Origin: Limonium bicolor
Lineage: Eukaryota > Streptophyta > Magnoliopsida > Caryophyllales > Plumbaginaceae
DNA length: 64,000 bases
Direction of reading: 5' to 3'
Assembly (NCBI GenBank): GCA_023374045.1
Contig: CM041776.1
Coordinates: 476,521,375 to 476,585,374, forward strand
Below are positions 36,469 to 46,851 of this stretch, piece by piece. The notes beneath the pieces are model-generated. The model was given only the letters and a program-made list of their open reading frames with translations. It searched no databases and was not told the origin of the DNA. Numbering within the stretch: the stretch's first letter is position 1; every line of letters starts with the position of its first letter. The translations under genes were made by a program, and so were the position numbers.

Positions 36469-37860
36469 ATGCTAAATGTTCATATGTCAGGACGAGGCCG
36501 AGGCCGAGGTAGGGGCAAAGCCTCTGAAATACCTGGCGCGCAGACGTTAGCTGAGATCGTCGCCGCCACGGTAGCGCAGATGCTACCACAAGTAATCAAT
36601 GCGATGCAACAAAACCAACAAAACCAACAGAACCAAACGGGGCCAATCCCTCCCCCTCCACCCAGAGAAGCCAACTGGGTAAAAGCTATAGCGGAACTCC
36701 GCCCTCCTTGCTTTAGGGGCGAGAGTAATCCGGCTAAGCTAGAAGCCTATATCTCCGAGATGGAGACGGCGTTTGAAACCCTCGAAGCTCCTGCTGGAGT
36801 TCGAGTTAGAGTTGCAGCCTACTATCTGAAAGATGCAGCCATGGATTGGTGGAAGCTAGTCAAGCATGAGCACGTCAATGACCCTACTTTCGACTGGGAA
36901 TCCTTCGCATCTCTCCTCCGTTCCAAGTATTACCATAAACATGTCAAGACCAAGAAAAGGCTAGAGCTGGATGCCTTGAAAATGACAGAGAAGATGTCTG
37001 TCGATGAATACTACAGAACCTTCACTTCTATCCTTCGTCTTCTACCCGATCTAGGGTACACCGGTCAGGTGTTGGTCGATCGCTTCTATGGCGGTCTGAG
37101 CCATCGCCTTCGGTACGGTATGGGCTAACACACGATTTACCTCCCTTCAGGAGTGTTATCATGCGGCTTCTCGCGTTGAGATCACTTGCCAACTTCGGGA
37201 TGAAGAAACCGCGCTAAAGCGCAAGGCTAACAATAAGAACACAAGTGCTAAGGAGCAGAACCAGGGTAAAAGCTGGGAAAAAGAAGAAAGGGAAATTCTT
37301 TCATCAAACTCAAAAGAACTTCCCAAGTGAGATCAGTGCCCATGCTGAGCAGGGCAAACCAGTTGAGCTGCTTCAGCTTGGTTCATCTCCACCGGTGGCT
37401 GCGAAGCCACTGAGATCACACCCACTTAAGGGTAAACTTCTACTCCTAATTCGTATTCGTACAAGTATAACATCTAGTATATCCACGCACACATGTGCTG
37501 ACCCTCTAAACCTTAGGTTCTGGCTCTGGTTTCCCAAAACCTTCTCCGACGGCCGCACCTATGTGTGCAGGAAGTGCAACCAAGACCATCTCGGCATGGA
37601 CTGCTATGGGAGAGAAATCAAGTGCTACAACTGCCAGAAACTGGGACATACAACTAATAAATGCCCAGAGAATGCCAAGCCGAAAGGGAACTTCCAAAGC
37701 TACAAGCAGAGGGAAGGCAAGGAGGTTGCATCTGGCGATGCACCGACCCAGCAGGCACCACAGGGATAGGGATCCCGGGGTCCTCAGAGGGGTGCACCTC
37801 AGAGGCAGCCTGCCTTGCATATCATAGACCGAGACGGGTCCGGTTCTAAGTCCGGCCCAG
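36469..37860 (+). pseudogene. Family A gag with zinc knuckles (right inner copy)
   Basis: Gag precursor that packages the element RNA. Two in-frame ATGs (36469 and 36484) precede a GRGRGRG tract and a Gln/Asn-rich linker. The capsid runs to 37125 in one frame ('LRPPCFRGES', 'AAMDWWKLVKHEH', 'DLGYTGQVLVDRFYGGLSHRLRYGMG'). One extra A makes a TAA at 37126-37128; other copies read through to 'LQECYHAA'. The second half (37245-37769) carries the knuckles C-x2-C-x3-H-x4-C and C-x2-C-x4-H-x4-C (37566-37670). A CAG-to-TAG change stops it at 37767. The exon ends at 37860 in front of a donor. Introns: 37432-37516 and after 37860. Confidence 0.88.
37432..37516 (+). other. Putative gag intron 1 (right inner)
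   Basis: AAGG|GTAAAC donor and CCTTAG|GTTCTGG acceptor, 85 bp. Removal joins '...HPLK' + G to 'SGSGF' in phase 1, in the frame of the knuckles when the four-C version of the exon (as at 47903) is used. Family B has a different intron at the same place. Confidence 0.55.
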
Positions 37861-38013
37861 GTAATAATCTTAACCTTGAATCCTTGAGAAGCATGTCTAA
37901 GTATTGGAGTATTCGTTTGAATGAATGCATGAATAAATAAATGAAGTATGTATGGAGCATGAAATGAAGTAGTTGAAACTAGTACTCACTGTAGATAAAA
38001 TTTATAACCACAG
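37861..38013 (+). other. Putative intron joining gag to AlkB (short form)
   Basis: Donor CCCAG|GTAATA and acceptor AACCACAG|GAAGC, 153 bp. Both exon ends are phase 1 (G|GA), so removal joins '...GSKSGP' to 'SFSTCYP...' and on into the AlkB frame. Unspliced, the frame stops in the AATAAATAAATGA region and again at TAG near 37992. Exon ends and phase are conserved in family B with an unrelated intron sequence. Confidence 0.65.
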
Positions 38014-38753
38014 GAAGCTTTAGTACCTGCTATCCAATACCATCGAAACTGAATCAAGAAGAGATCGACATCACCTCACACCACTACCCCAGTGAGCAGT
38101 GTCAGGTCATCCGACCAGGTATGATTTTATTAAGGGGATACCTGACACCCGAAGCACAAATCTCAATTATTCGACGATGCAACGAACTAGGAACGGGTCG
38201 AGGTGGATTTTATACACCCGAATTCCCCAGTGGAGCGAAGATGAGGCTGAAAATGATGTGCTTCGGAAAGGACTGGAATCCTTATACCAAGACATACCAA
38301 GAGACACGAACACAAGACGGAGCAACGCCACCGACAATACCCCCAGAGTTTCAGACACTTGTCACACAATCAGTAGAACTTGCACAACAATGCGAACATG
38401 ATCCGATCCCCGCAATTGAAGCGGACATTTGTATCGTCAAGTTCTATGAGAAAGAAGGACGACTTGGGTTACACCAAGACAAGGACGAGACAGCGGAATC
38501 TCTTGAACAAGGAGTGCCCGTAGTGTCTTGGTCCATTGGTGATGACGCCGTATTTATGTATAGCGAGCAGAAGCGTGTGGACCTCGCACAGAAACTGGTA
38601 TTGAGATCAGGAGATGTCCTAATCATGGGTGGAAACTCTAGGATGCTGTATCATGGGATCAACAAGATCAAACTGAATACGGCACCGCCGGTAATAATCA
38701 ATGCCACACACATGAAACCAGGACGCCTGAACCTTACCTTTAGCAAGTATTAA
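38014..38753 (+). CDS. AlkB-like 2-oxoglutarate/Fe(II) dioxygenase domain carried by the retrotransposon (open frame)
   Basis: A predicted Fe(II)/2OG dioxygenase of the AlkB superfamily, a class that removes methyl groups from nucleic acid bases. From the Met at 38121 it is 210 residues; the open frame extends upstream to the acceptor at 38014. Counted from that Met, iron ligands are H118 and D120 ('LHQDKDE') and H178 ('RMLYHGI'); R202 lies in 'RLNLTF'. The last Arg of the family's R-x-N-x-T-x-R signature is Ser here. 'GGFYTPEF..GAKMRLKMMCFGKDW' at residues 28-52 resembles plant ALKBH1-like proteins. It ends at TAA (38751-38753), with AATAAA about 70 bases on. It lies between gag zinc knuckles and protease. 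Likely targets are the element's RNA or DNA, which is inference. Confidence 0.85.
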
Positions 38754-38894
38754 ATTCATAGTATCATGTAATCTATTAGTAACGTGTATTAGAGACACGG
38801 CATGTATGATGGTTGGTTTATCAATAAAGAGTAGTGTTGATTTAAATTCCACTTGTGTCCACCATCAATACTTATCCACTTGTGAATCCAATAG
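38754..38894 (+). promoter_or_regulatory. 3' UTR-like segment after AlkB with polyadenylation signal
   Basis: Noncoding sequence between the AlkB stop and the protease frame, with TCAATAAAG at about 38822. It could end a short gag-AlkB transcript. It may be a relic of the 3' UTR of the host mRNA from which AlkB was taken. An acceptor-like AATAG ends it. Confidence 0.45.
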
Positions 38895-39684
38895 GTTGTG
38901 GACTCGGTACCGAAGGTAACCTGAGTATCCTCACTGAAGCACAAGCCGGCAAAAGCGGCACCATTCTGACAGGAACCTTCCCAGTGAATGGCATTGAAGC
39001 CTATATGTTATTCGACTCCGGCGCCTCTCACACCTTCGTATCACCATCTTTTGTGAAGAGGTTGAAGCTAGATGCGGATGAGCTACCGAACTTCATGGTT
39101 ACTCTCCCATCGAAGGAGCGAGTACAGTGTACCAAATACTACCAAGCAGCCAAGATTGACATCAAAGGCGAAGCGTTTCCCATCTCCTTCATCGAGTTTA
39201 ATGGATTGGGATTCGACTTGATAATCGGAATGAATTGGTTGGAGCGGCACAAGGGTAGAATCCTTTGCGCCGAGCATCGATTGCTGCTCAAGAGTCCTTC
39301 TGGGGTTACTGTATCTTACCGCCAGAGACCGAGAGAGCCTTCGACCACACTCATATCTGCTATGGCTATGTACCGGGAGCTCAGAAAGGGCCATGAGGTG
39401 TACCTATGTTATGTACAAGACCTGGAGAGAGATCCAGAGTTCAGCCCTGAAGTACCCATTGTATCCGTATTCCCTGACGTATTCCCTAAGGAGCTACCCG
39501 GCATGCCACCTCAGAGAGCAGTGGAATTTGAAATCGATCTTTTGCCAGGTACCGGTCCCATCGCTAGGGCACCGTACCGTATGGCACCTGCTGAAATGAC
39601 AGAGTTGAAAAAAAACTGCGAGACCTACTTGACAAAGGGTTTATACGCCAGAGCGTATCACCCTGGGGAGCACCGGTCCTCTTT
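38895..39684 (+). pseudogene. Family A protease and start of reverse transcriptase (right copy)
   Basis: Open from just after the acceptor. Aspartic protease with '[15 protein letters not shown]' (39007-39050) and a downstream '[15 protein letters not shown]'; then the linker '[14 protein letters not shown]' that begins RT in Ty3 elements. The frame shifts in the A-rich run 39608-39615, one base shorter than the left copy, and RT continues in another frame from 39685. The protease would cleave the polyprotein. Confidence 0.85.
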
Positions 39685-40575
39685 GTGAAGAAGAAGGACG
39701 GTAGTCTCCAACTTTGTATTGACTACCGCGAGCTGAATGCGGTCACAGTCAAAAATAGATACCCATTGCCACGCATCGACGAACTATTTGATCAGCTGAA
39801 AGGAGCATCAGTCTTCTCCAAGATTGACCTCCGTTCTGGGTATCATCAGATTGCTATCAAAGAGCAGGACATAGAGAAAACGGCATTCCGTACCAGATAT
39901 GGCCACTACGAATTCACCGTCATGCCATTCGGTTTGTCAAATGCACCAGCAAAATTCATGGATCTCATGAACCGACTATTCAGCGAGCAGTTGGACACTT
40001 CGGTTGTTGTCTTCATCGACGACATCCTTGTATACTCAAAATCAGCAGAGGAACATGAGATTCATTTGAGGAAAGTGCTTGAGACACTGTGCGAGAACCA
40101 GCTGGATGCGAAATTCTCCAAATGCAAGTTCTGGCTAGATCAGGTGTCATTCCTTGGTCATGTCATCTCGAGCGCAGGTATCTCAGTTGACCCTTCAAAG
40201 ATTGAAGCTGTACGATCATGGCCTAGACCTAAGACTGTTACCGACATTCGGAGCTTTCTTGGTCTAGCCGATTACTACCGGAGATTCGTAAAGGACTTCT
40301 CAAAAGTCGCTAAGCCCATGACCACATTGATGAAGAAAGATGCACCGTTTGTATGGACAGACGAGTGCGAAGTATCATTTCAGAGCCTAAAGGACTCATT
40401 GACCTCAGCGCCCATCCTTACTCTTCTAGAGGGCACAGAGGGATTTGAGGTATATTGTGATGCATCAGGCAAAGGAATGGGATGCGTACTCATGCAGCAT
40501 GGCAAGGTTGTAGCTTATGCCTCACGCCAGCTGAAAAAGCATGAGGAGAATTACCCGACACATGACTGGAGTTAG
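39685..40575 (+). pseudogene. Family A reverse transcriptase and start of RNase H (right copy)
   Basis: One 296-codon frame: '[25 protein letters not shown]', '[11 protein letters not shown]', '[21 protein letters not shown]', the catalytic '[12 protein letters not shown]' (FIDD, 40006-40040), '[11 protein letters not shown]', and the RNase H start '[20 protein letters not shown]'. It ends in TAG after 'PTHDWS' because of a one-base loss that the left arm also has. Confidence 0.88.
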
Positions 40576-40790
40576 GAGCCATTGTCTTCGCCTTGAAGAT
40601 ATGGTGACACTATCTCTATGGGGTAAGCATCACCATCTACTCTGACCACAAGAGCTTACAGTACGTATTCACACAGAAAGAACTGAACTTGAGACAGAGA
40701 AGGTGGATGGAGTTTCTCTCAGACTACGACATCGACCTACAGTATAAGGAAGGGAAGGCAAACATTGTAGCCGACGCCCTGAGCCGTTGA
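40576..40790 (+). pseudogene. Family A RNase H, C-terminal part (right copy)
   Basis: Continues in another frame with '[31 protein letters not shown]' and 'NIVADALSR', then a TGA (40788-40790) where the left arm has CGA. Active-site Asp residues are present. Confidence 0.8.
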
Positions 40791-41730
40791 GCACACTCGT
40801 TCCATTCGCTACTCGCTTCTTCTAGCTTGGTTGACGATGTGCGAGACGCTCAGTCGAGCGACCCTTACCTAACCGAAATCAGACGAAAGATTGAAAATGG
40901 TATATTTGAGAAGAAGAAGTATGACTTCAAGCTACATGAAGATGGTCTGATTCGGCTGAATGGCAGGCTATGCGTCCCCGAAGCAATGCTGAGCTAAGGG
41001 ATCGCATCCTGCGAGAGTCACACAGTTCCACATTGTCAGTCCACCCAGGAGCCTCCAAGATGTACAAAGACATGAAGAGGTACTTCTGGTGGTCTGGAAT
41101 GAAATCAGATGTGACAGAATTTGTATTGAGATGCTTAACATGCCAAAAAGTGAAATTTGAACATCGTAGACCGGGCGGAATGGTACATCAATGCTAGTGC
41201 CAGAGTGGAAATTCCATGATATCTCCATGGATTTTGTTGTAGGACTCCCGCCTGCCAGGGGAGGACTCAACATGATCTGGGTTGTAGTCGATCGCCTCAC
41301 CAAGGTTGCCAGATTCATACCGATGAAGGACACCTGGGAAGGTAGTGAAGCTCGCAGAGCTATTCGACAAGGAGATTATCAGACATCACGGAGTCCCAAA
41401 AACCATAGTATCTGACCGCGACACCAGATTTCTTTCGAGATACTGGAGAGCTACACGAGAAGTTGGGTATAGAATTGAAGTTGAGTACTGCCTTCCATCC
41501 TCAGACCGACGGTCAGACAGAAAGGACCATCCAGACACTGGAGGACATGCTTCGGGCATGTGCCTTAGACTTTCAGGGGAGTTGGTTAGACAAGCTTCAT
41601 CTTATCGAATTTTCATACAATAATAGCTACCATGCCTCGATTAAGATGTCGCCATTCCAAGCTCTATACGTAGTAGACCTTGCCGTACACCTTTGTGTTG
41701 GGATGAGTCAAGCGAAGTGGTCATCATAGG
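40791..41730 (+). pseudogene. Family A integrase, zinc-binding and catalytic core (right copy)
   Basis: H-H-C-C module (40985-41180, '[17 protein letters not shown]...[11 protein letters not shown]'), core Asp in '[16 protein letters not shown]' (41220-41265), second Asp in '[15 protein letters not shown]', and '[17 protein letters not shown]' with the Glu. It is split over at least four frames by indels near 40975, 41190, 41340, 41455 and 41650. Confidence 0.82.
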
Positions 41731-42270
41731 ACCGGAGTATCTAGAACAAGTCCAAGCGGAAGTGCAACAAATCCGAGCCAATATGAAGACAGCCCAAGAT
41801 AGACAGAAATCCTATGTGGATGTGCGACGACGCAACCTTGAGTTTGCCGTAGGCGACCAGGTGTTCTTGCGCATTTCACCTATGAAAGGCGTATTCCGTT
41901 TTGGTCAGAAGGGCAAGCTAAGCCAAAATTTGTAGGGCCGTACACTATCACCGAAAGAGTTGGATCCGTAGCCTATAGGTTAGCACTACCTGAGGACTTG
42001 GGACGTGTCCATGATGTATTTCATGTGTCACAACTCAAGAAGTTCATTTCTGATCCTTCTCATGTCTTAGAGCCCGAGAGACTTTCCATTGAGCTGACAA
42101 TGAGATACATTAAAACTCCAGTGAGAATCCTCGATAGGAAGACCAAAGACACTCGCCATAAGTCGATACGAATGGTGAAGGTCCTATGGTCAAACCATGA
42201 TGTCGAAGAAGCGACATAGGAGTTGGAAGATGCCATGAAGGCTAAGCACCCACAGTTGTTCATAGACTAG
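41731..42270 (+). pseudogene. Family A integrase C-terminus and chromodomain-like tail (right copy)
   Basis: 'EYLEQVQAEVQQIRANMKTAQDRQKSY...GDQVFLRISPMKG' is followed by 'GRVHDVFHVSQLKKFISDPSHVLEPE' and 'TPVRILDRKTKDT...VKVLWSNHDVEEAT', then 'ELEDAMKAKHPQLFID' and TAG at 42268-42270. TGG-to-TAG at 42217-42219 adds an early stop compared with the left copy. The tail is the chromovirus type found in Tekay/Del-like elements. Confidence 0.8.
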
Positions 42271-42664
42271 GTAGTCTAGTATTTAGTAATACGGGTACGG
42301 GGCGTACCCTTTTAAGGGGGGTAGAGCCTTTTTGCTTTTGCATTGCTTCGGGGTGAGCATTGCATAGTGTGTAGGTATTGTAATAGGTTTTGTATGGCAC
42401 ATGTAGTGCAAGTGAATTTGGTATGTGTATGTATGTATGTGTAATGTGTATCGTGAATTGCAGCGGTGTTATTGTGTAATGTGAATGTGATGGTATGTGT
42501 GGAAAGGTGTATGGTGTATGTGAATTCGTATTGTGCTTGGATTGTGTATGTTTGCAATGTGGAAGGAAGTAAACACCTCATAGGTGGTAGTAAGACACAT
42601 TATGGCAATTGGTTTGCCTAATGAGTAGAATTACTAAACTATTAACCTTGAGCAACTTTGAGGG
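42271..42664 (+). other. 3' untranslated internal region with hairpin and second PPT-like tract
   Basis: Hairpin GGGTACG-GGG-CGTACCC (about 42293-42309) runs into CCCTTTTAAGGGGGGTAGAG (42307-42326), about 360 bp before PPT1. The rest is TG-rich. Family C has the same module near 61448-61482 with a changed but paired stem. Confidence 0.7.
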
Positions 42665-42686
42665 CAAAGTTCTTAAGGGGGTAGAT
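42665..42686 (+). other. Polypurine tract (PPT1), family A right
   Basis: TTCTTAAGGGGGTAGAT directly before the 3' LTR start at 42687. Plus-strand priming site. Confidence 0.88.
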
Positions 42687-44588
42687 TGAAAAACCCGTAA
42701 TTAAAAATAGTGATTAATTAGGCTAACGAGTAATTTAGAAGCTTAATTATGCATAAATAATCATGAGGGAAACAAATCCCGAAGAAAACGGATCCCTAAA
42801 ATGGATTTAAAATGCTAACGAACCTTAAAGCATGTTTTTCGAGGAAACCGGGAAAACGTGACTTTAAGCGGGTCAAATAGACTCGTAACAATTTTGGTCA
42901 ACTCAATAATCACTAATAAATGTTAGTGAAGCTTTAGAACCAATAAAATCAATAAAACGAGAAATTAGTAAAAACTATCAAAAACGGGAAGTTGTGGGGT
43001 AGAAACATAAATTGACCAAACTTATGTGTCCACTTTTAAAAAAAATAAAAATAAAAAGTAAAGTGTGTGTGTGTGCTGGTGCCAGCCGATCCCATCTCCC
43101 TCTCTCACACACTCACTTACTCCTTCTTATTTACAAAAACAACACAAGCAATAAAGTAAAACACTCACCTTACTTTACTTACTCACCACTCTCTCCTCTA
43201 TTTCATTCTCTTCTTTCACGTACAGACCCCCACCCCTTCTCCTCTCTATTTCTCTTCTTCCTCAACCAGCAACAATGGAGAAAATAGTAAACTCAAAAAC
43301 CTCTACTTCTCTCTCTTGTTAACCCATCAAACTTGCCCCAAAAATCATAAAATACCACCATTGCTTCCTCTCATCAAGAGGAACACTTCTATCTTTTCAA
43401 AATCCGGAAAGGAGAACTTTCATCTCCATGGGTGTGGAGCATTTGGAGCTTCAAGACTACCACTAGAACCACCTTCTCCTCCTTGTTATTTTGAGGTAAA
43501 AATCTTCTTGAAATCTCGTCCTTTTCTAACCCTTATGGGCAAAACGAAAATCTAGCTAAAACCTTGTTTGGTTTCTTTGTACTCTAGCCGATTTTGGCAT
43601 TGTTGGAGAGTGGGAAATCTTACTCTTGTGCTGTTCCAAGCATTACATATACCCTTGCAAGGTAATGGAATTTCTAAACCCTAAAACCTACATTAAGCTC
43701 TAAAGGATAGTAGGGTTAGTTTTTGGTGTATTGAAATGTGTATATATGGGTTATAGTGTTAGAGAATTTGGGTTGCTAAACCGGTGGAGAGAGAGAGAAG
43801 GAAAGAAGAGGAAGCAAGAAGAAGAAAAGAAACTAGAACTAGAGAAACAAGGTAATGATACTCACTTATGTAGTCTTGTGTGTGCTTGTGTAACAGATTT
43901 TAAAAGGATTAAAATTTGTATTGTAAAATGGTAATGAACAATAGTGTAATACAGAGGAAGAATTGAATTGTGTTGAAGCTTTAAAGACGATTAAAAACTG
44001 TCACAAACTAGATTGGGATTGGGGTGTTGAGTGCAGGAATTTAATGTGTTGAATGGGTAGCATTTGTATTGAAGAACTTGGTATATTGTTGTTGAGTATG
44101 AACAGGTGGGATAAGTGATAATGTGTGTGGAAACAATGTGGTGAGAGTGTAAAGATATAGGGGAGACTATGACAAAATTTGCCTAGAAATTATATGGCTT
44201 ATGAACTAGAAACTAGGTGTAAAACATGTGCTTGTAACAGATTTTGATTGAGATAGTTAGAGGGTGGATTAAGAGAGGTAGTTAGTGTATTGTAATGCAT
44301 TAGAAACTCTAGAAATGACATTAGAAGAGGGAGCTGATGATGGAGAGTGTTAGAGGTGAAATCTGTAGCAAAATGCAACTAGAGAAGAAACCATGTGAGT
44401 GTTGAAATGGAATTTGGGAAGAACAAGAGTGTAAGTTAATATAGGATTTGTGTAATGAATTAAGGAATGAAATAATAGGATTTAGGAGGTGTAATTAGTG
44501 TTAAAACATGTGGGAGCAAGTATAGGAACAATGGGGATGTAATAGGTAAGAAGAGGGACTGAAAACAGAAATAAAAATGCAATCACTG

Positions 44589-44990
44589 GACTGGACCGAC
44601 CTTGGGACCGGACTTGCAAGGTCGGTCGAGCCCAGATTTACAAAGGACGGAAAGCTTCTGGAATGGACCGACCTTGGGGACCGAACTTGCAAGGTCGGTC
44701 GGCCAGAAAATTCCCGTCTTAAAACCTTCTGGAATGGACCGACCTTGGGGACCGGACTTGCAAGGTCGGTCGGCCTAAAATTCGCCTGTAGTGTGACTTA
44801 CTGGAATGGACCGACCTTGGGACCGGACATGCAAGGTCGGTCGACTCCAGAATGTCGAAACCAAAACTCACTGGAATGGACCGACCTTCGGACCGGACTT
44901 GGCAAGGTCGGTCGGCCCTGTAATTTTCCAGCGAATGTACCCTACTGACTTCGACCGACCTTGGGTCCGACCCTGGGTAAGGTCGGTTGG
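44589..44990. repeat. GC-rich hairpin array in LTR (right outer)
   Basis: Six units with the same self-complementary stems as the other family A arrays. Confidence 0.85.
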
Positions 44991-45014
44991 GTCAAAAAAA
45001 AAAATTATAATGAG

Positions 45015-45045
<31 letters not shown>

Positions 45046-46514
45046 ACCTACACATGCATATGTACATATAACAATGTACCATTGTTAAGTAAGGAAATAA
45101 ACTTAAAGTAAAGAAGAGTAAGTAAGTAATGTGTAAGTGTAAGAATGGAAAGGACTTAGTAAGTATGACTTAGGAAACGTAGGAGTAATCGAATTAAGTT
45201 AATGATAGTTAGATTAATCACTCGATTGTGTGTATATCATAGGATTTGATTTGTGAACACCGGAGGAACGTTGGGACACAAGTACAACGGTGAACGGTAC
45301 GAATTCCTCATGCCCCGTATGCTATCTTGGTTACTCTAATTTGTGTGTTGTGTGCTAATTGATCACCAAATAAGATAAATGCACAAATCGGAGTTATTAT
45401 GCATACTTGTGAATATGTAGTGTTGTATGTTGTGAATATTTTCTTTAAATCTTAGTTTGTATAATTCATGAAATGTATGGATGATAATGAATGTGTGTAT
45501 GTATGATATATTGCATTGTGACCGAATGTGTTTGAGATGGACTTCTAACTGATTCCTCACAAGCTAACCAATCTAACTTAAATTGGTAATTAAATTGGAA
45601 TGAGTAGAAGTCCGATATAGTTTCGGCCACGGGTGAGGATGCGGAGACACAAGAGGTTGGATCCAAGTCCTGACTCTTAAACTGGTCCGCGGCCCAAATC
45701 CCTTAAATGGGTAGCATCCCGGATTGGTGAGTCAAGTAAATCCCGGTGGTGGGACGGTGTAGTCCCCGGGCCGGAGGTCATACCGACTTAACATGAGTAT
45801 GAGTAAGTAAGAAGTAAGAAGGAGTAAGTAAGTAAATGAAAGTAAGTAAGTAAAGTAAGAGTAAGTAAGATGTAATGAGTAAAAGAGTAATAAGCATACC
45901 GATTAACCCGGATGCGTAATTTGGCTAACACGGTGAAGGTAGGTAAGTAAGTGTGTGCTGTTATATTGCCATCTTGGATTGTGTAATGTATTTTATATGC
46001 ATGTATGTTGTATGCAAAGCATGTATGTATGTTAAAAATGAACCGCATGCCTATTTGACCTTAATTAGTCGGCGTGCCCTAGCTAGCACGCGGTATATGC
46101 GGAGTGCATGCGCAGCTTTTGCTGAGCCCCTTGGGGCGATGTTTTTACTACACGCAGGTACAAGAGAAGGGTGAAGACTGTGAAGAGATTTAGTTTAATT
46201 TCTTTTGGTGCAAACATGAATTATGGATGGTGTACTAAGTAGTACACGACTGTAGATTTTTGTTAGCCGGTGTACCATGGGGTACACCCTTTGGATTGTG
46301 AAAGAATGATAGGATGGTGAATTGGTATAGATGAGCAGTTGTTTTAAACTCATTCATTTTTTGGAAACTAGTGGAAGGAAGGATGTATTGAATACACTTA
46401 AATACTCGGTAGTCCATTAATGTAAGTGAATGGTATTTTGTATTCAGTAAGCAATGTTTTAGTAGCTTGGTATACTATGATCATCAGACCGTCACTGTAA
46501 GTAAGGTAAGCCTA

Positions 46515-46536
46515 GCTAGCCGTATGGGCGGTTAGC
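46515..46536 (+). repeat. Conserved LTR-end hairpin, family A (right outer)
   Basis: GCTAGCCG/CGGTTAGC stem, the mirror of 2746-2767, about 105 bp before the LTR end. Confidence 0.6.
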
Positions 46537-46646
46537 GGCGTTGTACCACCGGCCGTAGTAGTGTAGTATTTCCGCTGCGAACTGATAGGATTAACAGGAC
46601 GATTAGATGGTAAGAATAGGATTAACGGTAGGGGTGTTACAAAAAG

Positions 46647-46658
46647 TGGTATCAGAGC
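46647..46658 (+). other. Primer binding site (right outer)
   Basis: TGGTATCAGAGC, five bases after the LTR end at 46641. Confidence 0.92.
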
Positions 46659-46851
46659 GTAGTTACGCTCTGATGTCTATAGTACCGAGCATAGGGATTA
46701 CCAAGTTAGGACTTCAACCGTCTTAAGACGGATACTTAGAAACCTAACTAGGAACTACCGTTGTTAATAACGGATACCCTTGACGTCCTTATGGACGATA
46801 CCTTGCTTAATTCCAAGACCCTTGAGTCATATCTTGCAGAGCCTAATGTAA

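Larger units (their letters stand above)
37861..38894 (+). other. Putative alternative intron joining gag to protease-RT (long form, skips AlkB)
   Basis: The same donor can join the acceptor TCCAATAG|GTTGTGG (38894/38895). The completed codon is G + GT (Gly), and the frame continues as '[16 protein letters not shown]' into the protease. This predicts a gag-pol message from which AlkB is spliced out. The inference rests on the splice-like ends and exact phase; no transcript evidence is available. Confidence 0.5.
42687..46641 (+). mobile_element. Family A LTR (right outer), shared by two internal regions
   Basis: 3.96 kb, TGAAAAACCC...GGGGTGTTACA. It is the 3' LTR of the unit at 32700-46641, yet is followed by a second PBS (46647-46658) and another gag, so it is also the 5' LTR of the next unit. 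It contains the hairpin array (44589-44990), (TG)n near 45030-45045, the CCCTTGGGGCGAT block (about 46126), and the LTR-end hairpin (46515-46536). Confidence 0.9.

Noticed and set aside
38099..38401. Alternative ORF 'MSGHPTRYDFIKG...' overlapping AlkB in another frame (also 48463, 10727 and 550)
   Set aside because: It is a shadow frame of the AlkB coding sequence without its motifs.
38014..38753. AlkB as part of an integrated plant RNA virus
   Set aside because: It lies inside an LTR element between gag and protease, with no viral replicase around it, and resembles plant ALKBH1-like proteins more than virus AlkB.
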